Shown here one piece after another: positions 30,225 to 38,221 of a DNA stretch of 64,000 bases. Source of the stretch: RPQJ01 sp963793005. GTDB lineage: Bacteria; Pseudomonadota; Gammaproteobacteria; Steroidobacterales; Steroidobacteraceae. The stretch is from the NCBI GenBank assembly GCA_963793005.1, contig CAWBYP010000002.1, positions 1,984,001 to 2,048,000 of the forward strand, written 5' to 3'. Numbering within the stretch: position 1 is the stretch's first letter; each line of letters opens with the position of its first letter. The notes beneath the pieces are model-generated. The model had not been told where the DNA came from. It ran no database searches and was given only the letters and a program-made list of their open reading frames with translations. A program made the position numbers and the translations under genes.

Positions 30225-30815
30225 TCAGGGCGGCGGTTCCTGGAAGGTCGAGGTAACCGGCGTCGCCTCGATCTCGGCCTCGGCCAGCTTGGCGCGCACC
30301 GTTTCGAGTTCCTCCACCGTGGCGATCGGGCCTATCCGAACCCGGTACCAGGTCTCGTCCTGCAGGGCGAAGCGCTGGATCTTCGCATCCACGCCGTAGC
30401 GGGCCAGCGTGGCCTGCAGTTTCTCCGCCTCGGTCGGTTGCTTGAACGCGCCAGCCTGCAGCACGATGTCGCCGGCCGGAAGGTTGGACGCCTTCGCGCC
30501 GCCGCTTTTTTCCTCCTGCTTCGGCACCTGCACTTCCTGGGTCGGCAGCATGTCGTAGAAGGTGTATTCCTTCGCCGGGTCCACTGCCGCGGGCGGAGCT
30601 TCCTCGGTCGACTGTGCCGAAGCCGGCGGCTTGGCCGCCGCCGCCTGCGGCTCGGCGGGCGCGAGGTCGTGGTAGTGCAGGTAAACGCCGAAAGCGACCG
30701 TGAGACCCACGGACAGTCCCGCGACGAAGCCGGTCCACCCGTTGAATGCACTGCCTCCGGGAGTGTTTCGCTTTACGTGCTTGAAGTCACGGCTGAGCGT
30801 CGGGCCCTGCGTCAC
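30225..30815 (-). CDS. SPOR-domain membrane protein (FtsN-like)
   Basis: This 196-residue protein has a short cytoplasmic N-terminus, one membrane helix (about 27-46, GWTGFVAGLSVGLTVAFGVY), an Ala/Pro-rich linker and a C-terminal SPOR domain (about 115-190, GDIVLQAGAFKQPTEAEKLQ and TWYRVRIGPIATVEELETV). SPOR domains bind denuded septal peptidoglycan, so a role at the division site is likely. It starts with GTG one base after the argS stop, with GGAGG about 9 nt upstream inside argS. The argS-SPOR order is common in gammaproteobacteria. Confidence 0.88.
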   Translation of the reverse strand: MTQGPTLSRDFKHVKRNTPGGSAFNGWTGFVAGLSVGLTVAFGVYLHYHDLAPAEPQAAAAKPPASAQSTEEAPPAAVDPAKEYTFYDMLPTQEVQVPKQEEKSGGAKASNLPAGDIVLQAGAFKQPTEAEKLQATLARYGVDAKIQRFALQDETWYRVRIGPIATVEELETVRAKLAEAEIEATPVTSTFQEPPP

Positions 30816-30816
30816 C

Positions 30817-32574
30817 TCACATCGCCTCCGGCGCCGACACGCCGAGCAGGCCGAGGCCGTTTCGTACTACCTGCTGCATCCCCTGGATCAGCGTGAGGCG
30901 CGCATCGCGCAGCTCCGCATCGTCGACCAGGAACTGGTGCGCGTTGTAGTAGGTGTGGAAATCGTTCGCGAGTTCACGCAGGTAGTGCACCAGCGCGTGC
31001 GGCGCCCGCAGCGCGGCCGCCTGCTCCAGCACCTCCGGATAACGGCTGATGGTCGCGAGCAGCGCCTGCTCGTGCGGTTCCACGAGACGGTGCAGCGAGG
31101 CGCGACCCCGTGCCGGGTCGTACGTGAATCCCTTCTCGTGCATCTGTCGCAGCACGCTGCAGACTCGCGCGTGCGCGTACTGGATGTAGTAGACCGGGTT
31201 CTCGTTCGAGCGCGATGTAGCGAGCTGCATGTCGAAGTCGAGGTGCTGGTCGTTGCTGCGCATCACGTAGTAGAAGCGCGCGGCGTCGTTGCCGACCTCG
31301 CGACGCAGCTCGCGCAGCGTGATGAACTCGCCGGAGCGGGTGGACATCTGCACCTTCTCGCCACCACGGTACAGCGTGACGAACTGAACCAGCCGCACAT
31401 CGAGCGAGTCACCGGGCTCGCCCATCGCGACCAGCCCCGCGCGCACGCGCGCGATGTAGCCGTGATGGTCGGCGCCCAGCACGTCGACCAGCTGCTCGAA
31501 GCCGCGTTCGCGCTTTTGCAGGTGGTAGGCGATATCGGAGGCGAAATATGTCTTGATGCCGTTCTCGCGCACCACGACGCGGTCTTTCTCGTCGCCGAAG
31601 TCAGTCGCGCGGAACCACTCGGCGCCGTCCTTCTCGTAGACCACGCCGTTGTTCCTCAGGCGATCGAGCGCGCGGTCGATCGCGCCGCCGTCTGAGAGGC
31701 TGCGCTCCGAGAACCACTCGTCATAGCGGACACCGAATTCCTCGAGGTCCTGCCGGATATCGGCGAGGATGTCCGCGAGCGCGATGTCGAAGGCCTTGTG
31801 GAATCCGTCCGCGCCCAGCAGTTCCCTGGCGCGCGCGATCACCGCGTCGATGTAGATGTCCTTGTCGCCTGCCGGCGCGTCGGGCGGCAGGTCGCGGAAC
31901 ACGTCGGCCGCGGGGCGCACCAGTGTCCGGCCGTTCTGTTCCACCAGCTTGTCGGCGATCGGGTGCAGGTAGTCGCCGCGGTAGCCGTTGCTCGGGAATG
32001 CGAAGCATTCGCCGAAGCACTCGAGGTAGCGCAGCCACACGCTGACCGCCAGGATCTCCATCTGCCGACCGGCGTCGTTGATGTAGTACTCGCGGTGCAC
32101 GGCGTAGCCGGCCGCATCGAGCAGGTTGGCGAGTGTCGCGCCGAATGCAGCGTGCCTGCCGTGGCCCACGTGCAGCGGTCCGGTGGGGTTCGCCGAGACG
32201 AACTCGACGATCACGCGCTTTCCGGCGCCCTGCTGGCCACGGCCATACTCCGCGCCGAGGTCGAGCACGCGCAGCAGCTCCAGGTGCCCGGCGGCTGGCG
32301 TGAGATGGAAATTGATGAAGCCCGGGCCGGCGATTTCGACTTTCGCGACGAACTCGCTGGCGGGCAGCGCATTCACGATCGCCTGTGCGACGTCGCGAGG
32401 CTTACGCTTCGCGACCCTGGCGAGCTGCATAGCTGCGTTGGTGGCGAAATCGCCGTGGCTCGGGTCGCGGGTGCGCTCGATCGTTGGTACGAGCGCGGAG
32501 GCTTCTGCGCCGGAGAATTCCTCGGGCAGCGCCGCAAGCGCATCGCGCACCAGGTTTTCTATCAGGTATTTCAA
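30817..32574 (-). CDS. argS: Arginine-tRNA ligase ArgS
   Basis: This 585-residue class I aminoacyl-tRNA synthetase charges tRNA-Arg. It has the HIGH-type motif SANPTGPLHVGHGRH, the N-terminal additional domain and the anticodon-binding DALR domain at the end (FHTYYNAHQFLVDD). The KMSKS position is the usual weak ArgS version, here EKVQMSTRSGEF. Length is normal. The start is TTG at 32574 (reads as MKYLIENLVRDAL), which fits ArgS N-termini; no ATG alternative exists nearby, and its Shine-Dalgarno is weak. Confidence 0.96.
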   Translation of the reverse strand: MKYLIENLVRDALAALPEEFSGAEASALVPTIERTRDPSHGDFATNAAMQLARVAKRKPRDVAQAIVNALPASEFVAKVEIAGPGFINFHLTPAAGHLELLRVLDLGAEYGRGQQGAGKRVIVEFVSANPTGPLHVGHGRHAAFGATLANLLDAAGYAVHREYYINDAGRQMEILAVSVWLRYLECFGECFAFPSNGYRGDYLHPIADKLVEQNGRTLVRPAADVFRDLPPDAPAGDKDIYIDAVIARARELLGADGFHKAFDIALADILADIRQDLEEFGVRYDEWFSERSLSDGGAIDRALDRLRNNGVVYEKDGAEWFRATDFGDEKDRVVVRENGIKTYFASDIAYHLQKRERGFEQLVDVLGADHHGYIARVRAGLVAMGEPGDSLDVRLVQFVTLYRGGEKVQMSTRSGEFITLRELRREVGNDAARFYYVMRSNDQHLDFDMQLATSRSNENPVYYIQYAHARVCSVLRQMHEKGFTYDPARGRASLHRLVEPHEQALLATISRYPEVLEQAAALRAPHALVHYLRELANDFHTYYNAHQFLVDDAELRDARLTLIQGMQQVVRNGLGLLGVSAPEAM

Positions 32575-32728
32575 GATGTTGCCGTCAGGAAGCAGTCGGC
32601 GAGGGCGGTCAGTCTAGGGAATTCCTTGCGGGGAAGCGAGTCCAAATGGTGACCTGGTTCCAGCGGCAATTGGCCGGATTTTCTAGAATGGATCGCGACC
32701 ACGCAGCATGGCCGAGGAGGGTGGATTG

Positions 32729-33730
32729 ATGACCAGTTGCAAAGAGATTTTAAGGATATCCGCGTTGTCGCTTGCGGCGGCGCTCGTTGCCGCCTGTGGC
32801 GGCAGTGGAGGCGGCGGAGCGCAAGACAAGACCGGTTCGCTCACCATCGGCCTGACGGATGCACCGGTAGACGTGGCGGACGAGGTCGTCGTCCAGTTCA
32901 GCGGCGTCGAATTGAAGCCGAAGGATGGCAACGCATTCACCATCAACTTCACCTCGCCGAAGACCATAGACCTGCTGGCATTGCAGGGCACGAACCGCGC
33001 CACGCTGCTGGACGGTGAGCCGGTTCCGTCCGGCGAGTACACATGGATGCGCCTCAAGGTAGACGCCGACCCGAACGTGGCCGGTGATTCCTACATCACC
33101 ATCGGTGGCTCGCAGTGCGAGCTTCGAATTCCCAGCGGCAGCGAGACCGGACTCAAGCTGAATCGCGGATTCACGGTTGGCGTCGGCACGACCACTGACC
33201 TCACCGTGGACTTCGACTTGCGGAAGTCAGTGGTGCAGCCGCCGGGGCAGCGCACCAGCGTTCCGACATGCGACGGCCAGGCATTCCTGCTGAAGCCGGT
33301 GCTGCGAGTCGTTGACAGCCTGCAGGTCGGAAACATCACTGGAACCGTGGACCCGACCTTGATCACGCAGGTCTGCCCGGCGGGTGAGTTGGGTAACGTG
33401 TACCTGTTCGGGCCGTATTCGGACACAGACCCTGTGCCGGTCCCGGACGATGTGGACGACAATGACGCCGACGGAGCGAGCCCGATAACGACCGCCATGG
33501 TCGCGCTCGACGGTGCGAGTAACGCGGCGTACACGATCGGGTTCGTACCGGCGGGGAACTACGTGGCGGCCTACACGTGCTCCGCGGACGCGCCGGACGT
33601 GGATGCCGACCTGGCCGATACGCCTGCCGGGGCGGATGAGGTGGTCGATTTCACGCCTGAGACGGGGGTGCCGGTTACGGTGGTCGCCAACCAGTCGACC
33701 ACGGTCAATTTCCCACCCCCAGGCCCTTGA
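32729..33730 (+). CDS. DUF4382-domain lipoprotein
   Basis: This 333-residue exported lipoprotein has the lipobox ALVAAC followed by GGSGGGG. The N-terminal domain (about 38-200) begins GSLTIGLTDAPVDVADEVVVQFSGV, typical of DUF4382, a beta-sandwich of unknown role. A second part (about 215-330) is probably another beta domain with acidic, calcium-loop-like runs (DDVDDNDADGAS). ATG 32729 has a strong GAGGAGGG Shine-Dalgarno; ATG 32708 lacks one. It is divergent from argS and convergent with priA. Confidence 0.83.
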   Translation: MTSCKEILRISALSLAAALVAACGGSGGGGAQDKTGSLTIGLTDAPVDVADEVVVQFSGVELKPKDGNAFTINFTSPKTIDLLALQGTNRATLLDGEPVPSGEYTWMRLKVDADPNVAGDSYITIGGSQCELRIPSGSETGLKLNRGFTVGVGTTTDLTVDFDLRKSVVQPPGQRTSVPTCDGQAFLLKPVLRVVDSLQVGNITGTVDPTLITQVCPAGELGNVYLFGPYSDTDPVPVPDDVDDNDADGASPITTAMVALDGASNAAYTIGFVPAGNYVAAYTCSADAPDVDADLADTPAGADEVVDFTPETGVPVTVVANQSTTVNFPPPGP

Positions 33731-33746
33731 CGCGGGAGTTCAAGTC

Positions 33747-33772
33747 GCCAGCGCGCCGCCAGGCGCGCTGGC
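33747..33772. terminator. Hairpin between convergent lipoprotein and priA genes
   Basis: GCCAGCGCGCC pairs perfectly over 11 bp with GGCGCGCTGGC around a GCCA loop. It is placed between two convergent stops and may act as a bidirectional barrier, although neither side has a T-run. Confidence 0.5.
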
Positions 33773-33820
33773 GCCAGGGAAACGACCCCCGCAGCACAGG
33801 CAGCAGGCGTGCGGCCACCG

Positions 33821-36022
33821 TCAGAACAGCTCCAGCGGGTCCACGTCCAGCGACCAGCGGACCTTGCGCGCCTCGGGCAGTTCCTCGACGGCCGGCAGCC
33901 AGCGCGCGAACAGCCGCTGCAGCGGTGAGTGGGTAGCCGCGTGCAACAGCAACTGCGCCCGGTAATGCCCTGCGCGTCGTTCCATCGGCGCTGAAGCCGG
34001 TCCGAGGATTTCGACACCACTGCTGGCTATCGACTCGGCGATTTCGCGCGCCCGGTCGAGGAACTCGATCGGCGCTTCGCGTTTAGCGGCTTCCGCCCTC
34101 AGTACGGCGATGCGCGCAAAGGGCGGCCACTTCGCGAGTTCACGCTCGGCCAGCGCCACCGAGGCAAACGCGTCGTATCCGGCGGTGACCAGCTGCGCGA
34201 GCAGCGGATGCTCCGGGTACTCGGTCTGTATCAGCACCTCGCCGGGCCGCTCGGCGCGTCCGGCACGGCCCGCGACCTGCACGATCGACTGTGCGAGGCG
34301 TTCGCTCGCCCGGAAGTCGGTACCGAACAGGCCCTGGTCGGCGTTCAGTACCACGACCAGGCTGACGTCCGGGAAGTGATGTCCCTTGGTCAGCATCTGG
34401 GTGCCGACCAGCAGCCGGACTTCGCCGCTCGTCACGCGATCGAGCGCGGCCTCGAGCGCGCCGCGGCGCCGGACCGCGTCCCGGTCTATGCGCGCCAGCG
34501 GCACGTCCGGGAACAGGCGCGAAAGCGTTTCCTCGATGCGCTCCGTTCCCTGGCCCACCGGTTTCACCGCTTCGCCGCAGGTCGGGCAGGCCTCCGGCAC
34601 CCGTTGTTCCGTTCCGCAGTGATGGCAGTGCAGGCGCTGCTCTCGCTGGTGCACCGTCAGCCGCGCGTCGCAGCGCGGGCAGGGCGCGGCCCAGCCGCAG
34701 GACGGGCAGAACAGCGACGGCGCGTAGCCGCGGCGGTTCAGGTACAGCAGCACCTGTCCGCCCGCGTCGAGGTGTCGCTTGATGGTGAGTACGGTCGGCG
34801 TGGCGATGCCCTGTGTCGCGGCGTGCCTGCGCAGGTCGACGAGGTGCAGCGCCGGTTGCGAGGCACCCGCCGTGCGGGTCGGCAGCGAAAGCAGCGTGGC
34901 CTTGCCCGATCGCGCCCGCTCGAGGCTTTCGAGCGAGGGTGTAGCCGACCCCAGCACCACCGGGATCGAAAGCCGCTGCGCCCGCGCGAGCGCGAGGTCG
35001 CGTGCGGAATAGCGGAATCCTTCCTGCTGCTTGTAGGAGGCGTCGTGCTCCTCGTCCACGACGATGAGCCCCGGGCGTGCCAGCGGCGCGAAGATCGCCG
35101 AGCGCGTGCCGATCACGACCGGCGAAGCGCCACTGCGTGCCGCCCGCCATGCGCGCAGCCGTTCCTGGTCGGTAAGCGATGAGTGCAGCACCGCGAGCGG
35201 TGCGTCGAAGCGCGCCGCGAATCGACTGACCAGCTGCGGGGTGAGCGCGATCTCGGGCACCAGCACCAGCGCCTGCTCGCCGCGCGCCACGACCTCCTCG
35301 ATCGCGCGCAGGTAGACCTCGGTCTTGCCGCTGCCGGTGACCCCGTGCAGCAGGAACGAGACGTGCCGGCCCTGCGCGCCGGCGATGGCTTCGATCGCCG
35401 AACGCTGGTCCGGCGTTGGTTCCAGTCCCTGGCTGGCACGCACATCCGGTCGTGGTGATGGCGCTTCCGCCATGCGGAACTTGGTCACCCAGCCTCGTTT
35501 CTCGAGTTCGCGCACATGGTCGCGCCAGCGAGGCGAAACCGTCGCCAGCCCTGCCGCATCGGCACCGTCACGGGCCTCGAGGAACTGCGCCATTTCCCGC
35601 AGCCGGTTGGCTCGTGTCGGCAGGGCCGCAAGACTGCCGGTACGCGCTGCGGCACTGAGCGCCCAGCGCTCGCTCGTCTCGAGCATTGAGTCCCCGCTGC
35701 GCAGCGGCGCCGGCAGCGCCGCGGCGATCACTTCGCCCGGCGGGTGCCGGTAGTAATCCGCCGCCCAGCACAGCAGTTCCAGCAGCGGCGCGTCGAATAC
35801 CGGTTCGTCGTCTATCACGGCGACGGCGGTCTTCAGTTTCGATTCGGGGACGTCTGAACTGGCCCGTGTTTCCACCACGACGCCAACCACGCGGCGGCGC
35901 CCGAACGGTACCCACACGCGGACACCAGGCCGCAGCGATTCTGGCGCTGCCTGTGGAGGCGCGCGATAGTCGAAAAGTCGCCGCAGCGGCGCGTCTATTG
36001 CGACGACCAGGATGCCGCTCAT
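33821..36022 (-). CDS. priA: Primosomal replication restart helicase PriA
   Basis: This 733-residue 3'-5' helicase reloads the replisome at stalled forks. It has an N-terminal 3'BD domain (MSGILVVAIDAPLRRLFDYR), Walker A HGVTGSGKTEVYL, the DEEH box (VVDEEHDASYKQ), zinc-binding cysteines (FCPSCGW, CPRCDARL, CHHCGTE, CPTCGE) and the helicase motif QVAGRAGRAERPGEV. Length and domain order are normal. Two DnaA-box-like sites lie 24-46 bp upstream of the start. It is divergent from the sigma-factor operon. Confidence 0.97.
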   Translation of the reverse strand: MSGILVVAIDAPLRRLFDYRAPPQAAPESLRPGVRVWVPFGRRRVVGVVVETRASSDVPESKLKTAVAVIDDEPVFDAPLLELLCWAADYYRHPPGEVIAAALPAPLRSGDSMLETSERWALSAAARTGSLAALPTRANRLREMAQFLEARDGADAAGLATVSPRWRDHVRELEKRGWVTKFRMAEAPSPRPDVRASQGLEPTPDQRSAIEAIAGAQGRHVSFLLHGVTGSGKTEVYLRAIEEVVARGEQALVLVPEIALTPQLVSRFAARFDAPLAVLHSSLTDQERLRAWRAARSGASPVVIGTRSAIFAPLARPGLIVVDEEHDASYKQQEGFRYSARDLALARAQRLSIPVVLGSATPSLESLERARSGKATLLSLPTRTAGASQPALHLVDLRRHAATQGIATPTVLTIKRHLDAGGQVLLYLNRRGYAPSLFCPSCGWAAPCPRCDARLTVHQREQRLHCHHCGTEQRVPEACPTCGEAVKPVGQGTERIEETLSRLFPDVPLARIDRDAVRRRGALEAALDRVTSGEVRLLVGTQMLTKGHHFPDVSLVVVLNADQGLFGTDFRASERLAQSIVQVAGRAGRAERPGEVLIQTEYPEHPLLAQLVTAGYDAFASVALAERELAKWPPFARIAVLRAEAAKREAPIEFLDRAREIAESIASSGVEILGPASAPMERRAGHYRAQLLLHAATHSPLQRLFARWLPAVEELPEARKVRWSLDVDPLELF

Positions 36023-36448
36023 CGCTGCGAACGCTTATGTGAAGTTTTCCACATGTGCTGTGGATAAGTCTGTGGGTGAATTGCGGGTACAGCTGCCAAG
36101 TGCCGGTTTCACAAAAGAGTTTTTCGTTCTGGTCAGAAAATCACCGGAAGAATATTAATCTATGTGAATCAGTTACTTACATTGCTGTATTGCAAAAAAC
36201 ATAGACACTGTCCAGATTGCGTCCCGCGTCCGGGACACGCCCGGCCCGCGCCTCGCGTCCCCGGTGCAAATCTTCATCAGGACATTGCGTCAACCGATTG
36301 TCCGCACTGGCGTTATGGTCAACTGAGACCAGGAAATAGCCAGGCCGGAGCGGTGCAGTCTAACCTCATGGAGAGCTTTGCTAGTCTGGGAATCTCGATC
36401 CCGGGGCCCGATGGCGCCGGCTGCGCTGAAGGGACCGGAGGAGAGTGT
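36023..36448. promoter_or_regulatory. AT-richer divergent region with two DnaA-box-like sites
   Basis: TTTTCCACA (36046-36054) and TGTGGATAA (36060-36068, the complement of TTATCCACA) form an inverted pair of DnaA boxes just upstream of priA. The rest of the 426 bp is AT-rich for this genome, particularly 36110-36200, and probably holds promoters for priA and for the sigma gene. An alternative ATG for the sigma gene lies at 36368. Confidence 0.6.
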
Positions 36449-36988
36449 TTGGACCAGGCCGCGGAACTGAACGCCTTCCTCTCCGACGTCGAGCGGCGGG
36501 CATGCCGCATTGCCGAGATGGCGGTCCGCAACCGCGATGACGGGCTCGACATCGTCCAGGGCGCGATGCTGCGGTTCGCCCGCAGCTACGCCGCACGCCC
36601 CGCGGCGGAGTGGAAGCCTATCTTCTACCGGATACTCTGGAACGGGATCCGTGACTTCCAGCGGCGTCGCTCGGTGCGCTCGAAGATTTTTGCCTTTCTG
36701 CCGGGCCAGTGGCGGGACGACGAAGGCCGTGAGGATCCGATTGAACAGGTTGCCGACGGAGGCCAGGATCCTCTGGATCGAGCGGTAACGGACGAGGCGA
36801 TGCTCCGGCTTGAATCGGCGCTGGCCGCATTGCCGGCGCGACAGCAACAGGCGTTCGCGCTGCGTTGCCTCGAAGGCCTGGACGTGGCCGGGACTGCAGC
36901 GGCGATGGGCTGCTCCGAGGGCAGCGTCAAGACGCATTACTTCCGCGCAGTGCATGCGCTGCGCGATCAACTGGGCGAGGTGTGGTGA
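36449..36988 (+). CDS. ECF-type RNA polymerase sigma factor
   Basis: About 179 residues with sigma region 2 (RNRDDGLDIVQGAMLRFAR, then WKPIFYRILWNGIRDFQRRR) and region 4 (ALPARQQQAFALRCLEGLDVAGTAAAMGCSEGSVKTHYFRA). The TTG at 36449 is preferred because GGAGGA at 36437-36442 sits 6 nt upstream; ATG 36368 (MESFASLG) would add 27 residues of unclear origin. The stop overlaps the next gene's ATG (TGATG), so the two are coupled. The regulon is unknown. Confidence 0.87.
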   Translation: MDQAAELNAFLSDVERRACRIAEMAVRNRDDGLDIVQGAMLRFARSYAARPAAEWKPIFYRILWNGIRDFQRRRSVRSKIFAFLPGQWRDDEGREDPIEQVADGGQDPLDRAVTDEAMLRLESALAALPARQQQAFALRCLEGLDVAGTAAAMGCSEGSVKTHYFRAVHALRDQLGEVW

Positions 36989-37395
36989 TGGACAGCCAGG
37001 AGCGTGAACTGACCGGCACCGAGAAGCGCGCACGCGAATTGTTCGACGCGAGCGTGGAGTCGCTGGATGGAAACGCACGCGCACGGTTGGCCGCGGCGCG
37101 ACGAGCTGCGGTGGCCGAGGTTCGGCAGCCGCGAGGCATGGCGTGGCGTTCGTGGGCGCCCGCGGCCGCGATGGCCTCGGTGGCACTGGTCGCAGTGCTG
37201 CTGTGGCGTGCGCAGGGGCCGGAATCGCCGACGGCTGCCGAGGTGGTCGCAGCCGATGTGATTGCTGTCGATGCGTCGTCCGCTCCGGTGGAACTACTCG
37301 CAAACGGCGATGATCTGGGCCTCGTGGAAAACGACCTCGCTTTCTACGAATGGCTGAACGCGAACGGATTCGAGGTGGCTGGCAGCAGTGGTTGA
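36988..37395 (+). CDS. Single-pass membrane protein, putative anti-sigma partner (DUF3619-like)
   Basis: This 135-residue protein has an N-terminal cytoplasmic helical part (LTGTEKRARELFDASVESLD), one membrane helix at about residues 52-71 (RSWAPAAAMASVALVAVLLW) and a short acidic outer part (LVENDLAFYEWLNANG). It resembles the DUF3619 proteins that follow sigma factors in related operons. Translational coupling to the sigma gene suggests control of it, which is inference. Confidence 0.65.
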   Translation: MDSQERELTGTEKRARELFDASVESLDGNARARLAAARRAAVAEVRQPRGMAWRSWAPAAAMASVALVAVLLWRAQGPESPTAAEVVAADVIAVDASSAPVELLANGDDLGLVENDLAFYEWLNANGFEVAGSSG

Positions 37396-37512
37396 AGTGT
37401 CCGACATGCGCGGCCAGCGCGATCACGGAACTGCACGGTGCTGTAACGACCTGGGCCACGGGTTGCGCGGCCAGCATTGCGGAAAGGCAGGCAGGGGACA
37501 GGAGCGAGTCAA

Positions 37513-38127
37513 ATGAAAGGCCGTCTGAAAATCGTCGTCGCTGGCGTGCTGCTGGCGGCAAGTATCGCTGTCCAGGCGCAGACCGCGCCTGCGACCTCGC
37601 AAGCCGTTCCATGGAGCCAGCTCACGGCCGAGCAGCAGCAGGCGCTCGAGCCCTTGCGATCGCGCTGGGACAGCCTGCCCCCGGCGCAACAGGCACAACT
37701 GGTACGCGGCGCAAAGCGCTGGGAATCGCTGACGCCCGCACAGCGTGAACAGGCACGCAAGCGATACGACCAGTGGCGGGAAATGCCGCCGGACGAGCGC
37801 GAGCAACTGCGCGAGCGCTACAAGGAGTTCCGCAGCCTGCCGCCCGGTGAGCAGCAACAGCTGCGCGAGACCTATCGACGGTACAAGGACCTGCCGTCGG
37901 CAGAGCGTGAGCAGTTGCGCGAGCGCTGGCAGCAGGTGCCGCCGGAGCAGCGCGAGCAGATGCGCGAGAGACTCAGGCAGATGACTCCGGAGCAGCGCCA
38001 GGAATTCCGCGAGAAGATGCAGAAAATGACGCCGGAGCAGCGCGAGCAGATGCAGAAGATGACACCCGAAGAGCGCCAGAAGTGGCGGGAGCAGGGCGGA
38101 AAGTCGGGCGACTGGCAGAGTCGTTAG
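37513..38127 (+). CDS. DUF3106 periplasmic repeat protein
   Basis: This 204-residue exported protein has a signal peptide ending near AVQAQT. The mature part consists of about ten short helical repeats of the form LPPxEREQLRERW (LTPAQREQARKRYDQW, MPPDEREQLRERYKEF, MTPEQREQM), very rich in Gln, Glu and Arg. This is the DUF3106 pattern, whose function is unknown. It is the third gene after the sigma factor and its putative membrane partner, 117 nt downstream, and probably belongs to the same operon. Confidence 0.82.
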   Translation: MKGRLKIVVAGVLLAASIAVQAQTAPATSQAVPWSQLTAEQQQALEPLRSRWDSLPPAQQAQLVRGAKRWESLTPAQREQARKRYDQWREMPPDEREQLRERYKEFRSLPPGEQQQLRETYRRYKDLPSAEREQLRERWQQVPPEQREQMRERLRQMTPEQRQEFREKMQKMTPEQREQMQKMTPEERQKWREQGGKSGDWQSR

Positions 38128-38221
38128 AGCGCGTGATCGGGCCGGACCGGATTGACGAGCCGGGCTGCGACTTCAGAGGTCGCCGCTCGCCGGACCGACG
38201 GCGGGCAACCTGTCCTCGATT

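Noticed and set aside
36023..36448. A chromosomal replication origin at the DnaA-box pair
   Set aside because: Only two boxes are visible, and none of the usual origin neighbours (dnaA, dnaN, gidA, parAB, rpmH) is present.
37600..38110. A DNA tandem repeat or CRISPR-like array in the DUF3106 gene
   Set aside because: The periodicity is at the protein level (helical LPPxEREQLRERW units); nucleotide copies are diverged and there are no spacers.
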